64,000 bases of DNA from positions 1 through 64,000 of the forward strand of contig SVOK01000004.1 of NCBI GenBank assembly GCA_015066445.1, given 5' to 3'. Below, in pieces: positions 42,113-49,814 of this stretch; the stretch's first letter is position 1, and the number at the start of each line of letters is the position of its first letter. The position numbers and the translations under genes are program-made. The notes beneath the pieces are model-generated. The model did not search any database, had not been told where the DNA came from, and saw only the letters and a list, made by a program, of their open reading frames with translations. This DNA comes from Oscillospiraceae bacterium (GTDB taxonomy: Bacteria > Bacillota > Clostridia > Oscillospirales > Acutalibacteraceae).

Positions 42113-44173
42113 TTACAGCTTCATAGCCACATCCCAAGCCTGCCAGATAACAGTTCTAAGACTTCCTACCTTATAGGCATCACCAATAATATGAACATTC
42201 TTAGATTTCTTAGTCAGGGGTGCGGGAATATATCCTACAGACATAATAACATTATCAGCATCGATTTTAAAGCTCTTGCCGTCCTTGTCAATAACGGTTA
42301 CACCGTCTTCATTAATTTCAGAAAGCTTAGTTTCAAGATGAACCGGAACTTTATTTGCATTAAAGAAATCACGCAAAAAGCTTGTATTTGCAAGGCATAT
42401 TTTATCCGATACAATAAGGTCGTTCTTCATTTCAACGATAGTTGGCTTCTTGCCCTGCAAATATAATTCATAAGCGATTTCACAGCCTGTAAGACCGCCG
42501 CCAACAATTACAACATTATCTCCTACTGTCTTTTCGCCAAGCAAGAACTCAATTGCTTCAATGCTGTGCTCTGCACCCTTAACAGGTACTCGATTAGGTC
42601 TGGCGCCTGTAGCCACGATAACCTCATCAGCGCCTAACGAATTAACATCAGAAACCTTTGTGTTAAGCTTGATTTCGATAGGATACTTCTTTATCTCACG
42701 GTTATACCAAGCAATAAGGTCTCGGTCCTTTTCTTTATAAGATGGCGCTGCCGCAGCAATAAACACGCCGCCTAATTTATCCGTTTTTTCATAAAGTGTC
42801 ACGCTGTGACCGCGTTTAGCGCAAACAATAGCTGCTTCCATACCGCCAATACCGCCGCCGATAACAGCAATTTTCTTTTTGGTCTTAGCCGGTTTAATAC
42901 CGTATTTATCAGACTGCATAACTGTGGGGTCTAATGCACAACGGGCAATATGACTTGCATCATAAATGGACTGAGCATTTGCAACGCCATTATAGTGAGC
43001 CATATTAAAGCAAGCGTTATGACAGCAAATACAAGGACGAATATCCTCAAGTCTATCCTCAATGAGCTTTGTTACCCACTCTGCATCTGCAAGGAACTGA
43101 CGGGCAACACCCATAGCATCTATTTTACCCTCTGCTACAGCTTTTGCACCAACATCGGGCTCCATTCTTCCTGCACAAACAACAGGGATATTAACAAACT
43201 CCTTAATGTGCGCCACATCGTCAAGATTACAGTTCTGCGGCATATACATCGGCGGATGTGCCCAATACCAAGAGTCATAAGAGCCGTTATCAGCATTAAG
43301 CATATCATAGCCTGCTTCTTCAAGGTATTTAACCGCTTTTTCACTTTCTGCCATATCTCTGCCGATTTCGGTATACTCTTCACCTGGAACTGCACCAACG
43401 CCGAAATCCTTAACCTTGCTTTCAACAGAATAACGGAGTGATACAGGGTAATCCTTTCCGCAAGCCGCTTTAATAGCCTTAACTATATCGGTTGCAAAAC
43501 GGTAACGGTTTTCAAAAGAACCACCGTATTCATCAGTACGCTTGTTTGTGTACTCTGTTGTGAACTGGTCAAGAAGATAGCCCTCGTGAACAGCGTGTAC
43601 CTCTATACCGTCAACTCCGGCTTCCTTGCAAAGTGCGGCAGTTTTTGCAAAGGCATCAATAATTTCTTCAATTTCCTTAACCGTAATTGCACGACAGGTC
43701 ATTTTATCCGACCAACGTGAGGGCAATTCACTCGGACTTGCGCTCTGATAAGGAATATTGATAATAGGTTTAATAATATCTCTTACAACGGGCATATTAT
43801 GCAGCATTACAAGAGGTGTAGGCACAGCCCAGCTTCTGCCCATACCGGCAGTTATCTGAATAAAGAGCTTTGCTCCCGTTTTATGGATTTCGTCCATAAA
43901 CACCTTAAGCTCCTTAAACATCTTCTTGTTCTGATAAAGCCATTGACCCATAAATGTACTGCGGATAGGCGCAATACCGGGAATGATAAGACCAACGTTG
44001 TTATTAGCCTTTTCAATAAAGAACTTAGCCGCCTCTTTATCGAAGTGGTTGCCTGTGTGCTCCATCCAACCAAAAAGTGATGTACCGCCCATAGGACACA
44101 AAACTATACGGTTTTTGATTTCAACATTACCGATTTTCCAAGGGGTAAACAGAGCTTCATATTTTTGATCCAT
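42113..44173 (-). CDS. Old-yellow-enzyme/2,4-dienoyl-CoA reductase-type NADH:flavin oxidoreductase fused to FAD/NAD(P) domain
   Basis: FTPWKIGNVEIKNRIVLCPM, GVDGIEVHAVHEGYLLDQFTTEYTNKRTDEYGGSFENR, CICCHNAC...C cluster motif, IAVIGGGIGGMEAA. Confidence 0.93.
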   Translation of the reverse strand: MDQKYEALFTPWKIGNVEIKNRIVLCPMGGTSLFGWMEHTGNHFDKEAAKFFIEKANNNVGLIIPGIAPIRSTFMGQWLYQNKKMFKELKVFMDEIHKTGAKLFIQITAGMGRSWAVPTPLVMLHNMPVVRDIIKPIINIPYQSASPSELPSRWSDKMTCRAITVKEIEEIIDAFAKTAALCKEAGVDGIEVHAVHEGYLLDQFTTEYTNKRTDEYGGSFENRYRFATDIVKAIKAACGKDYPVSLRYSVESKVKDFGVGAVPGEEYTEIGRDMAESEKAVKYLEEAGYDMLNADNGSYDSWYWAHPPMYMPQNCNLDDVAHIKEFVNIPVVCAGRMEPDVGAKAVAEGKIDAMGVARQFLADAEWVTKLIEDRLEDIRPCICCHNACFNMAHYNGVANAQSIYDASHIARCALDPTVMQSDKYGIKPAKTKKKIAVIGGGIGGMEAAIVCAKRGHSVTLYEKTDKLGGVFIAAAAPSYKEKDRDLIAWYNREIKKYPIEIKLNTKVSDVNSLGADEVIVATGARPNRVPVKGAEHSIEAIEFLLGEKTVGDNVVIVGGGLTGCEIAYELYLQGKKPTIVEMKNDLIVSDKICLANTSFLRDFFNANKVPVHLETKLSEINEDGVTVIDKDGKSFKIDADNVIMSVGYIPAPLTKKSKNVHIIGDAYKVGSLRTVIWQAWDVAMKL

Positions 44174-44311
44174 TATGTAAAACACTTCCCTTATTTTAAA
44201 AATTTGCATAAAAATACTTATTTATTATACTAAAATCACGCATTTTCGTCAAGCTTTTAACAACCCTCACAATTATATAGGAAAATTATTTAAAATTATT
44301 TAACTTAGATG

Positions 44312-44340
44312 TTGACTTTTTAAAATCTTTATGTTAAAAT
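44312..44340 (+). promoter_or_regulatory. Promoter for tRNA-Ser(UGA)
   Basis: TTGACT, 17 nt, TAAAAT just upstream. Confidence 0.65.
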
Positions 44341-44355
44341 ACTTTAGTCGCATTC

Positions 44356-44444
44356 GGAGAGGTATCGAAGTGGTCATAACGAGGCGGTCTTGAAAACCGT
44401 TTGGGGGCAACCCCACATGGGTTCGAATCCCATCCTCTCCGCCA
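44356..44444 (+). tRNA. tRNA-Ser (anticodon UGA)
   Basis: GGAGAGG/CCTCTCC acceptor, loop CTTGAAA, long variable arm, TTCGAATCC T-arm, GCCA end. Confidence 0.95.
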
Positions 44445-44459
44445 TTTATTTTAATATTA

Positions 44460-44516
44460 ACAATTTAATATAAAATACAACGTATAGCATCTGGAGTAGT
44501 ACTCAAGTTGGTGACG
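44460..44516 (+). repeat. 57-bp direct repeat copy 1 (tRNA-Ser upstream region plus first 24 nt of the tRNA)
   Basis: Identical to 44668-44724: acaatttaatataaaatacaacgtatagcatctggagtagtactcaagttggtgacg. Confidence 0.95.
44493..44516 (+). pseudogene. Truncated 5' fragment of tRNA-Ser(GCU)
   Basis: ggagtagtactcaagttggtgacg equals nt 1-24 of the intact tRNA at 44701, then runs into the 116-bp element. Confidence 0.9.
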
Positions 44517-44631
44517 GGCATTGAGCACGAGCGCTGCCTGCGGCAGATGAAGCGAGTGTGAAATGGCGCAGCGGTCGAAATTTTTTTGGCGCTCCAAGCC
44601 TTTAAAAAATTTCGGGCACCGCAAGAGGGCA
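44516..44631. repeat. Hairpin-rich ~116-bp element, copy 1
   Basis: gggcattgagcacgagcgctgcctgcggcag...gcaagagggca; differs from copy 2 by one substitution and one T-run indel. Confidence 0.93.
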
Positions 44632-44667
44632 CGTTCGCCGAGGAACTCCTAAAAAATTAATGTGTTT

Positions 44668-44724
44668 ACAATTTAATATAAAATACAACGTATAGCATCT
44701 GGAGTAGTACTCAAGTTGGTGACG
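44668..44724 (+). repeat. 57-bp direct repeat copy 2
   Basis: Identical to 44460-44516. Confidence 0.95.
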
Positions 44725-44794
44725 AGGCGCCCCTGCTAAGGGCGTAGGTCGGCTAAACCCCGGCGCGAGAGTTCGAGTCTCTCCTACTCCGCCA
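44701..44794 (+). tRNA. tRNA-Ser (anticodon GCU)
   Basis: GGAGTAG/CTACTCC acceptor, loop CTGCTAA, long variable arm, GTTCGAGTC T-arm, GCCA end. Confidence 0.95.
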
Positions 44795-44799
44795 GACAG

Positions 44800-44836
44800 A
44801 AAGCATCGATTAAGTTCGGTGCTTTTTATTTTTATA
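44800..44836 (+). terminator. Intrinsic terminator after tRNA-Ser(GCU)
   Basis: aagcatcgattaagttcggtgctttttattttt. Confidence 0.7.
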
Positions 44837-44870
44837 TTATATATATTCTCGAACTCGAGCGCCGAGACGT

Positions 44871-44985
44871 GGGCATTAAGCACGAGCGCTGCCTGCGGCA
44901 GATGAAGCGAGTGTGAAATGGCGCAGCGGTCGAAATTTTTTGGCGCTCCAAGCCTTTAAAAAATTTCGGGCACCGCAAGAGGGCA
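44871..44985. repeat. Hairpin-rich ~116-bp element, copy 2 (115 bp)
   Basis: gggcattaagcacgagcgctgcctgcggcag...gcaagagggca. Confidence 0.93.
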
Positions 44986-44988
44986 AAA

Positions 44989-45008
44989 GAGTCTCTCCTA
45001 CTCCGCCA
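44989..45008 (+). pseudogene. 3' fragment of tRNA-Ser(GCU) (T-arm/acceptor/GCCA)
   Basis: gagtctctcctactccgcca identical to 44775-44794. Confidence 0.88.
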
Positions 45009-45032
45009 GATAAAACAGTGGCGAATATAACT

Positions 45033-45061
45033 GAGGCACACTTCCTTACGGAGTGTGCCTC
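45033..45061. terminator. Intrinsic terminator
   Basis: gaggcacacttccttacggagtgtgcctc hairpin between tRNA region and convergent MATE gene. Confidence 0.7.
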
Positions 45062-45080
45062 TATATGAATATTTTTTATT

Positions 45081-46466
45081 TTATTCATTTGATACTATAT
45101 TTCTTATCCATACTCCCTTTTTAACAAATATATATCCGATAATACATTTAATTAAATTGATTAGCTGAACAATTGCATAAAGCCAAAGAATATTAAGCGA
45201 GGTGAAATTGCTTAGCACAAAAGCTACAGGCACACTTACCACCCACATATAACCACTGTCAAACACAAAGGTTATTAGTGTTTTTCCGCCCGAACGCAGG
45301 GTAAAATAAGTAGCATGAGCAAAAGCATCAATAGGCATTACAATAGCGCATATCTGCATTAGCTTTGTTGCGGTGTCACGCACCTCATCGGGGTAGTTAT
45401 AAGCCTTTGGTATAAATATAGCACACACGAAGAATACTATTCCGACAATAACGCTCACAAGCACAGAGAACATTATTAGTTTGCGGCAGGTATCCATTGC
45501 ACCTTTTTCGTCCTTTGCGCCAAGCTGTTGACCGAGCAAAATACCGATAGCAACACCGACCGCCATAAAAGCAACAGAAAAAACATTGAAAAAGGTCTGG
45601 AGAATATTATTAGCCGCCACAACTTCTATACCACGAGCTGAATAACATTGATTAACCGTAGCAATACCCATACTCCAAAGCGCCTCATTAAGCATTAAAG
45701 GCATACCCTTTTTTATAATTTCTTTTACAAGGTTAGCAGGAACATACAGACTTCTATATACGCCGATAATAAAAGGGCTGTTTTTAGCCGTCATACGAGT
45801 CCAGATTATAATTATTACAAGCTCAACATAGCGTGAAGCAACTGTAGCGATAGCGGCGCCCTTAACACCCAGGGCGGGCGCACCGAAATGCCCAAAAATC
45901 AAAATATAGTTAAATACTAAATTTGTTACTACCGCAATACTACCTGCCACCATTGGAAGTACAGGTCTGCCACATTCTCTGAGAGTTCCCGAATAGCATT
46001 GTGACAACGCAAACGGCACCAAGCCAATGAGCATAACATTAAGATAATCCCTTGCTTCTTTTAAAGTGATAACAGGGTCAACATTGCCACTTTCCCCTTG
46101 CAGGTAAAGATTTATAAGCGGTTTGCCCGCAACAATAAACAAAACCACCGCTAATACCGAAAGAATTAAGCTTATAATAAGTTTAAAGCGGAAGGTGTGG
46201 CGAACACCGTTATTATCACCCTTGCCAAAAAACTGCGCACCAAAAATACCCGCACCTGAAATAGCTCCAAAAATGCAAAGGTTAAACACAAATATAAGCT
46301 GGTTTGTAACCGTTACACCCGAACTTGAAGCGATATCAAGTCTGCCAACCATAATATTATCAAGCATATTAACAAGGTTGGTAATGCCGTTTTGAAGCAT
46401 TATCGGTAATGTAAGCGCTAACACCTTTTTATAAAAAGCCTTATCGCCTATATATTTTCTAATCAT
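45081..46466 (-). CDS. MATE family efflux transporter
   Basis: MIRKYIGDKAFYKKVLALTLPIMLQNGITNLVNMLDNIMVGRLD; ATG at 46466 preferred. Confidence 0.9.
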   Translation of the reverse strand: MIRKYIGDKAFYKKVLALTLPIMLQNGITNLVNMLDNIMVGRLDIASSSGVTVTNQLIFVFNLCIFGAISGAGIFGAQFFGKGDNNGVRHTFRFKLIISLILSVLAVVLFIVAGKPLINLYLQGESGNVDPVITLKEARDYLNVMLIGLVPFALSQCYSGTLRECGRPVLPMVAGSIAVVTNLVFNYILIFGHFGAPALGVKGAAIATVASRYVELVIIIIWTRMTAKNSPFIIGVYRSLYVPANLVKEIIKKGMPLMLNEALWSMGIATVNQCYSARGIEVVAANNILQTFFNVFSVAFMAVGVAIGILLGQQLGAKDEKGAMDTCRKLIMFSVLVSVIVGIVFFVCAIFIPKAYNYPDEVRDTATKLMQICAIVMPIDAFAHATYFTLRSGGKTLITFVFDSGYMWVVSVPVAFVLSNFTSLNILWLYAIVQLINLIKCIIGYIFVKKGVWIRNIVSNE

Positions 46467-46722
46467 AAAATCACCTTTGGCATTGTATATCAAAAAGCAA
46501 TTAAAGTCAACCAAAACCGACTCTTTATAACACCGTTTTTAATTGATTTTCTAAATATATAAAACTTCATTAAAATAATTGTTATTTTTACCACTTTTTG
46601 GAAGTATTTTTGTTGAATTTTGCAAAATTTACATTAAACAAGGGTTTTTATTGGTTTTTCGCTTGATTTTACAGCGACAATATGTTAATATATGTAAAAA
46701 TTTGATGAGGAGAAATTAAAAA

Positions 46723-47490
46723 ATGGAAGAACAAATCAAAATTATTATTGCCGATAGCAACACAGAATTAGGTAAAAATTGTGCTAAAGCATTTGAAAGC
46801 TTCGGAGCCGATGTTGTGATGTGTGAAAAGGATGGTAAAAGAGTGTTAGCCAAAATCAAAAGTGAAAAGCCTGATATTGTATTAGCAGATGTATTTATGC
46901 CAAATTTAGATATTTTTGGAGTACTTAATAAAGTAAATACTATGACCGAATTTGAAAAACCTTTAGTTATGGCAATGTCAAGCTTTGATAATGAGGCACT
47001 TGAAAAAGAAATGATGGACGCAGGCGCAAGCTATTATTTTTTGAAGCCATTTGATATAGGCAATATGACAAAGTTTGTAATGAATTTTTCAAAACACAAG
47101 CTCAGAAATTATAAAACCTTAAAACCCAAAGCCACCGATAAAAATATTTTAGAGCTTCAAATAACCGAGGTATTACATAAAGCAGGAATTCCCGTTCATA
47201 TTAAGGGCTATCAGTATTTAAGAGAAGCGATTATGCTGACTGTTAATGACAGCGAAATGCTAAATGCAGTTACTAAACGCCTCTACCCCACTGTTGCAGA
47301 GATTTTCGGAACAACCGATTCAAGAGTTGAAAGAGCAATACGCCACGCAATAACAGTGGCTTGGGAAAGAAACAACCCTGATACATTAAACCGCCACTTC
47401 GGTTACTGCCTTTACAATGATAACGAAAAGCCCACCAACAGCGAGTTTATTGCTATGGTGAGCGACAGTTTGAAATTAAATTTAAGATAA
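46723..47490 (+). CDS. spo0A: Sporulation transcription factor Spo0A (REC plus Spo0A_C), atypical REC acidic pocket
   Basis: C-terminal AGIPVHIKGYQYLREAIMLTVND..., TTDSRVERAIRHAITVAWERNNPDTLNRHFGY, KPTNSEFIAMVSD; N-terminal receiver with LADVFMP. Confidence 0.92.
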   Translation: MEEQIKIIIADSNTELGKNCAKAFESFGADVVMCEKDGKRVLAKIKSEKPDIVLADVFMPNLDIFGVLNKVNTMTEFEKPLVMAMSSFDNEALEKEMMDAGASYYFLKPFDIGNMTKFVMNFSKHKLRNYKTLKPKATDKNILELQITEVLHKAGIPVHIKGYQYLREAIMLTVNDSEMLNAVTKRLYPTVAEIFGTTDSRVERAIRHAITVAWERNNPDTLNRHFGYCLYNDNEKPTNSEFIAMVSDSLKLNLR

Positions 47491-47496
47491 GATACA

Positions 47497-47534
47497 AAAA
47501 TACCGTTCAGCCAGAGTTAGACCGAACGGTATTT
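47497..47534. terminator. Intrinsic terminator between convergent genes
   Basis: aaaaataccgttcagccagagttagaccgaacggtatttt. Confidence 0.85.
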
Positions 47535-47552
47535 TATTATATATAATTTCTA

Positions 47553-48422
47553 TTATCTTTCCTTGCCTATAAAGAAAACTGCAAGAGTGCCGGGACCTGC
47601 GTGAGCGGCAATAACAGGGTCTATCATATTATAAACCACGTTTTTAACGCCATAACGCTTTTTAACCTCAGCTTCAATGAATTTAGCATCCTGCTCACAA
47701 TCACCGTGAACAATGAATATATCCTGATTTGCAACATCGATACCTTTTTCACCGATAGAAGCTATAAGATGCTCCATAGCAGCGGCTCTGCCTCTCGCCT
47801 TGCCTGTTACATAGAGCTTACCGTCATTAGCAACATGGAGCAACGGCTTTATACCAAGAAGAGTTCCGAAAACAGCGCTTGTGCCCGAAAGTCTGCCGCC
47901 ACGCTTTAAGAAAAACAAATCATCAATAGTAAATGTGTGGCAAATAGAAAGTCTGTTCTGCTCTACCCATTCAGCAATTTCTTCCATAGATTTGCCCTCG
48001 TTTTTGAGCTTGACAGCATAATGCACAGCCATACCCTGACCTAAGGAAGCACAAAGAGTATCAACAACCAAAACCTTGCGCTCGGGATAAAGCTCTTGGT
48101 AATCCTCAGCAGCAAGCTTTATGTTCTGGCAAGTACCTGAAAGACCTGAAGAAAAGCAAAGAACTAAAACATCGTCTCCGCCTTCAAGAATTTGAGGTAT
48201 AACCTTATCACAATCTCCTCTGCTTGCAAGTGATGTGGTGATAACAGCCTTTTCACGAAGCAGACGGTAGGTTTCGGCAAAATCGGTTTTTTCACCCTTT
48301 ATATAACTATCATAATCCTTATCGCCTATTCGGTATTTAAGTGAAATCACTTCAACACCGTATTCCTTAATCTGTTTGTCAGTAAGGTTGGCGCAAGAAT
48401 CAGTAACAATTTTAAAGCCCAT
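47553..48422 (-). CDS. DegV family (fatty-acid-binding) protein
   Basis: [53 protein letters not shown]. Confidence 0.93.
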   Translation of the reverse strand: MGFKIVTDSCANLTDKQIKEYGVEVISLKYRIGDKDYDSYIKGEKTDFAETYRLLREKAVITTSLASRGDCDKVIPQILEGGDDVLVLCFSSGLSGTCQNIKLAAEDYQELYPERKVLVVDTLCASLGQGMAVHYAVKLKNEGKSMEEIAEWVEQNRLSICHTFTIDDLFFLKRGGRLSGTSAVFGTLLGIKPLLHVANDGKLYVTGKARGRAAAMEHLIASIGEKGIDVANQDIFIVHGDCEQDAKFIEAEVKKRYGVKNVVYNMIDPVIAAHAGPGTLAVFFIGKER

Positions 48423-48517
48423 AATTTAAACTCCTTTTTAAAAACTGCTATTAATATATATAATTATTATATATACTTCAACCTACTGATGATTTTTGGA
48501 ATTCTAATAATAAAATA

Positions 48518-48556
48518 TTCACAGTAGAGTTTAAAATTTCAACTCTACTGTGAATA
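48518..48556. terminator. 15-bp perfect inverted repeat, probable terminator of the ECF gene
   Basis: attcacagtagagtt - 9 nt - aactctactgtgaat, T-rich on the minus strand side. Confidence 0.65.
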
Positions 48557-48565
48557 GAATTTCCT

Positions 48566-49108
48566 TTATTTAAGCGGTTTTAAAGCCTTATCAAGTGAAT
48601 TTGTGAGTACCCTGTAAAGCAAAAGGGTTAAAATAAAATTTCCGCCGCAATGCAAAAGGTCAAACCAGATGCCACCTATTATATTCGCCACACCCATTGA
48701 AATTCCGCCTATGATAAAATAAGGAACCGAACAAAATGTGCCAAACAACAAACCGTAAATCGCAGAAAGCAAGGCATAGAAAATGGCACTATCGATTTTT
48801 CTTACAAGAAAAATAACAATGCACAAAATTGCCCATACATACAAGTAATTTATTACCCACATTGAAAGTCCATAGGTCATAATTTCACAAAAAACAAACA
48901 CATAAACTGCCACAAAGGCTTTTACCCCGAATTTACGTGTTATTAAGATTATGAGTAATGATACTATTTCTATATTTGGCAGTCCCGACATTACCACCTG
49001 AGAGACATACATCAACACACCCAAAAGGATAAGGACTAATATTTCAAACAGTTTAACTCGGTGTGTGCGTGATTTCAAATTCGTCACCGTCCGCAACAGG
49101 CAATTCAT
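48566..49108 (-). CDS. ECF transporter S component, candidate corrinoid/cobalamin-related
   Basis: Multi-TM ~170 aa; FGVKAFVAVYVFVFCEIMTYGLSMWVINYLYVW..., ISMGVANIIGGIWFD; operon downstream of a cobalamin-type riboswitch; exact start uncertain because it overlaps the upstream gene. Confidence 0.75.
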   Translation of the reverse strand: MNCLLRTVTNLKSRTHRVKLFEILVLILLGVLMYVSQVVMSGLPNIEIVSLLIILITRKFGVKAFVAVYVFVFCEIMTYGLSMWVINYLYVWAILCIVIFLVRKIDSAIFYALLSAIYGLLFGTFCSVPYFIIGGISMGVANIIGGIWFDLLHCGGNFILTLLLYRVLTNSLDKALKPLK

Positions 49109-49445
49109 TCATACCTGCATTTGTCATTTCGCCGCCCTTAGTAACGCACCACCAAGCGCCATCCTTATTGTAATCAGCCCGTACACCGTCTATGTAGGTA
49201 TAAAAGCCCGATTTGTACTCATCTTCCTTGATAAGCTTTTCTTCTAACAATGCATCTGCCAAGAATTCAGCATCGGTGCTTATTTCAAACTCTTTTTCGG
49301 ATTTATTCTCATAAACCACCGTTACAAGAATATCCTTATCACCTTTTTGGGTTTCGGGTAAGTTTTTAATAAGTACCACGCCGAATACCGCCACTAATAC
49401 AGCTACCAAAGCCGCCAAGCCAATAATAATTTTTTTGTTTTTCAT
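49053..49445 (-). CDS. Membrane-anchored/secreted DUF4430 (transcobalamin-like fold) protein
   Basis: MKNKKIIIGLAALVAVLVAVFGVVLIKNLPE N-terminal hydrophobic segment; GVRADYNKDGAWWCVTKGGEMTNAGMNELPVADGDEFEITHTPS; ATG at 49445 with AAGGAG 7 nt upstream. Confidence 0.82.
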   Translation of the reverse strand: MKNKKIIIGLAALVAVLVAVFGVVLIKNLPETQKGDKDILVTVVYENKSEKEFEISTDAEFLADALLEEKLIKEDEYKSGFYTYIDGVRADYNKDGAWWCVTKGGEMTNAGMNELPVADGDEFEITHTPS

Positions 49446-49452
49446 TTTAAAA

Positions 49453-49492
49453 ACTCCTTTGTATTGTGTCTTAACAACATCAATACAAAGGA
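49453..49492 (-). promoter_or_regulatory. Shine-Dalgarno-sequestering hairpin
   Basis: Minus strand CTCCTTTGTATTG-atgttgttaagaca-CAATACAAAGGAG, 13/13 bp, includes the SD of the DUF4430 gene. Confidence 0.85.
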
Positions 49493-49589
49493 GATATATG
49501 CACAAAAATAAGGCCGCAATACTCGGCATTAAGCTGCAACATACACCGTCAATTACTCGTGACACTCTGTATTGATAGCTAACGGCGAG

Positions 49590-49735
49590 TATTCCGACTT
49601 ATTGCGCGGGACTTCGGGGTTAAGTCTCAGGCTTTGCGTCTTCCCATAAGCTGACTTACAGTGACATTATGCAAAGCTTAACGCAAATTACGGCGACGAG
49701 TTCGCAGAGGAATTGCACCTCTATTCCAGTTTAAA
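49590..49735 (-). ncRNA. Cobalamin-type riboswitch
   Basis: Minus strand GGAATAGAGGTGCAATTCCTCTGCG...CGCCGTAA...GTCACTGTAAGTC...GGGAAGACGCAAAGCCTGAGACTTAACCCCGAAGTC (B12-box-like segment). Confidence 0.72.
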
Positions 49736-49747
49736 TCTTTTTAAATC

Positions 49748-49780
49748 AAAAAGATACCGCCAGCCCTTGCTAAGCGGTAT
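49748..49780 (-). terminator. Terminator of the ABC-F gene
   Basis: Minus strand GATACCGCTTAGCAAGGGCTGGCGGTATCTTTTTG. Confidence 0.75.
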
Positions 49781-49781
49781 C

Positions 49782-49810
49782 ATTTTAACACTAACTTAAA
49801 ATTATGTCAA
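49782..49810 (-). promoter_or_regulatory. Promoter for riboswitch-DUF4430-ECF transcript
   Basis: Minus strand TTGACA, 17 nt, TAAAAT. Confidence 0.7.
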
Positions 49811-49814
49811 TATA

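Noticed and set aside
44602-45088. Minus-strand ORFs across the tRNA-Ser/element region (e.g. SGGVGETRTLAPGFSRPTPLAGAP..., GARNFLKAWSAKKFRPLRHFTLASSAAGSARA)
   Set aside because: They are antisense translations of tRNA-Ser and the repeat element in several frames, with no ribosome-binding sites or recognisable domains; best explained as spurious.
49748-49780. GATACCGC/GCGGTATC hairpin as part of the cobalamin riboswitch
   Set aside because: It overlaps the predicted transcription start of the riboswitch unit and is better explained as the terminator of the upstream ABC-F gene.
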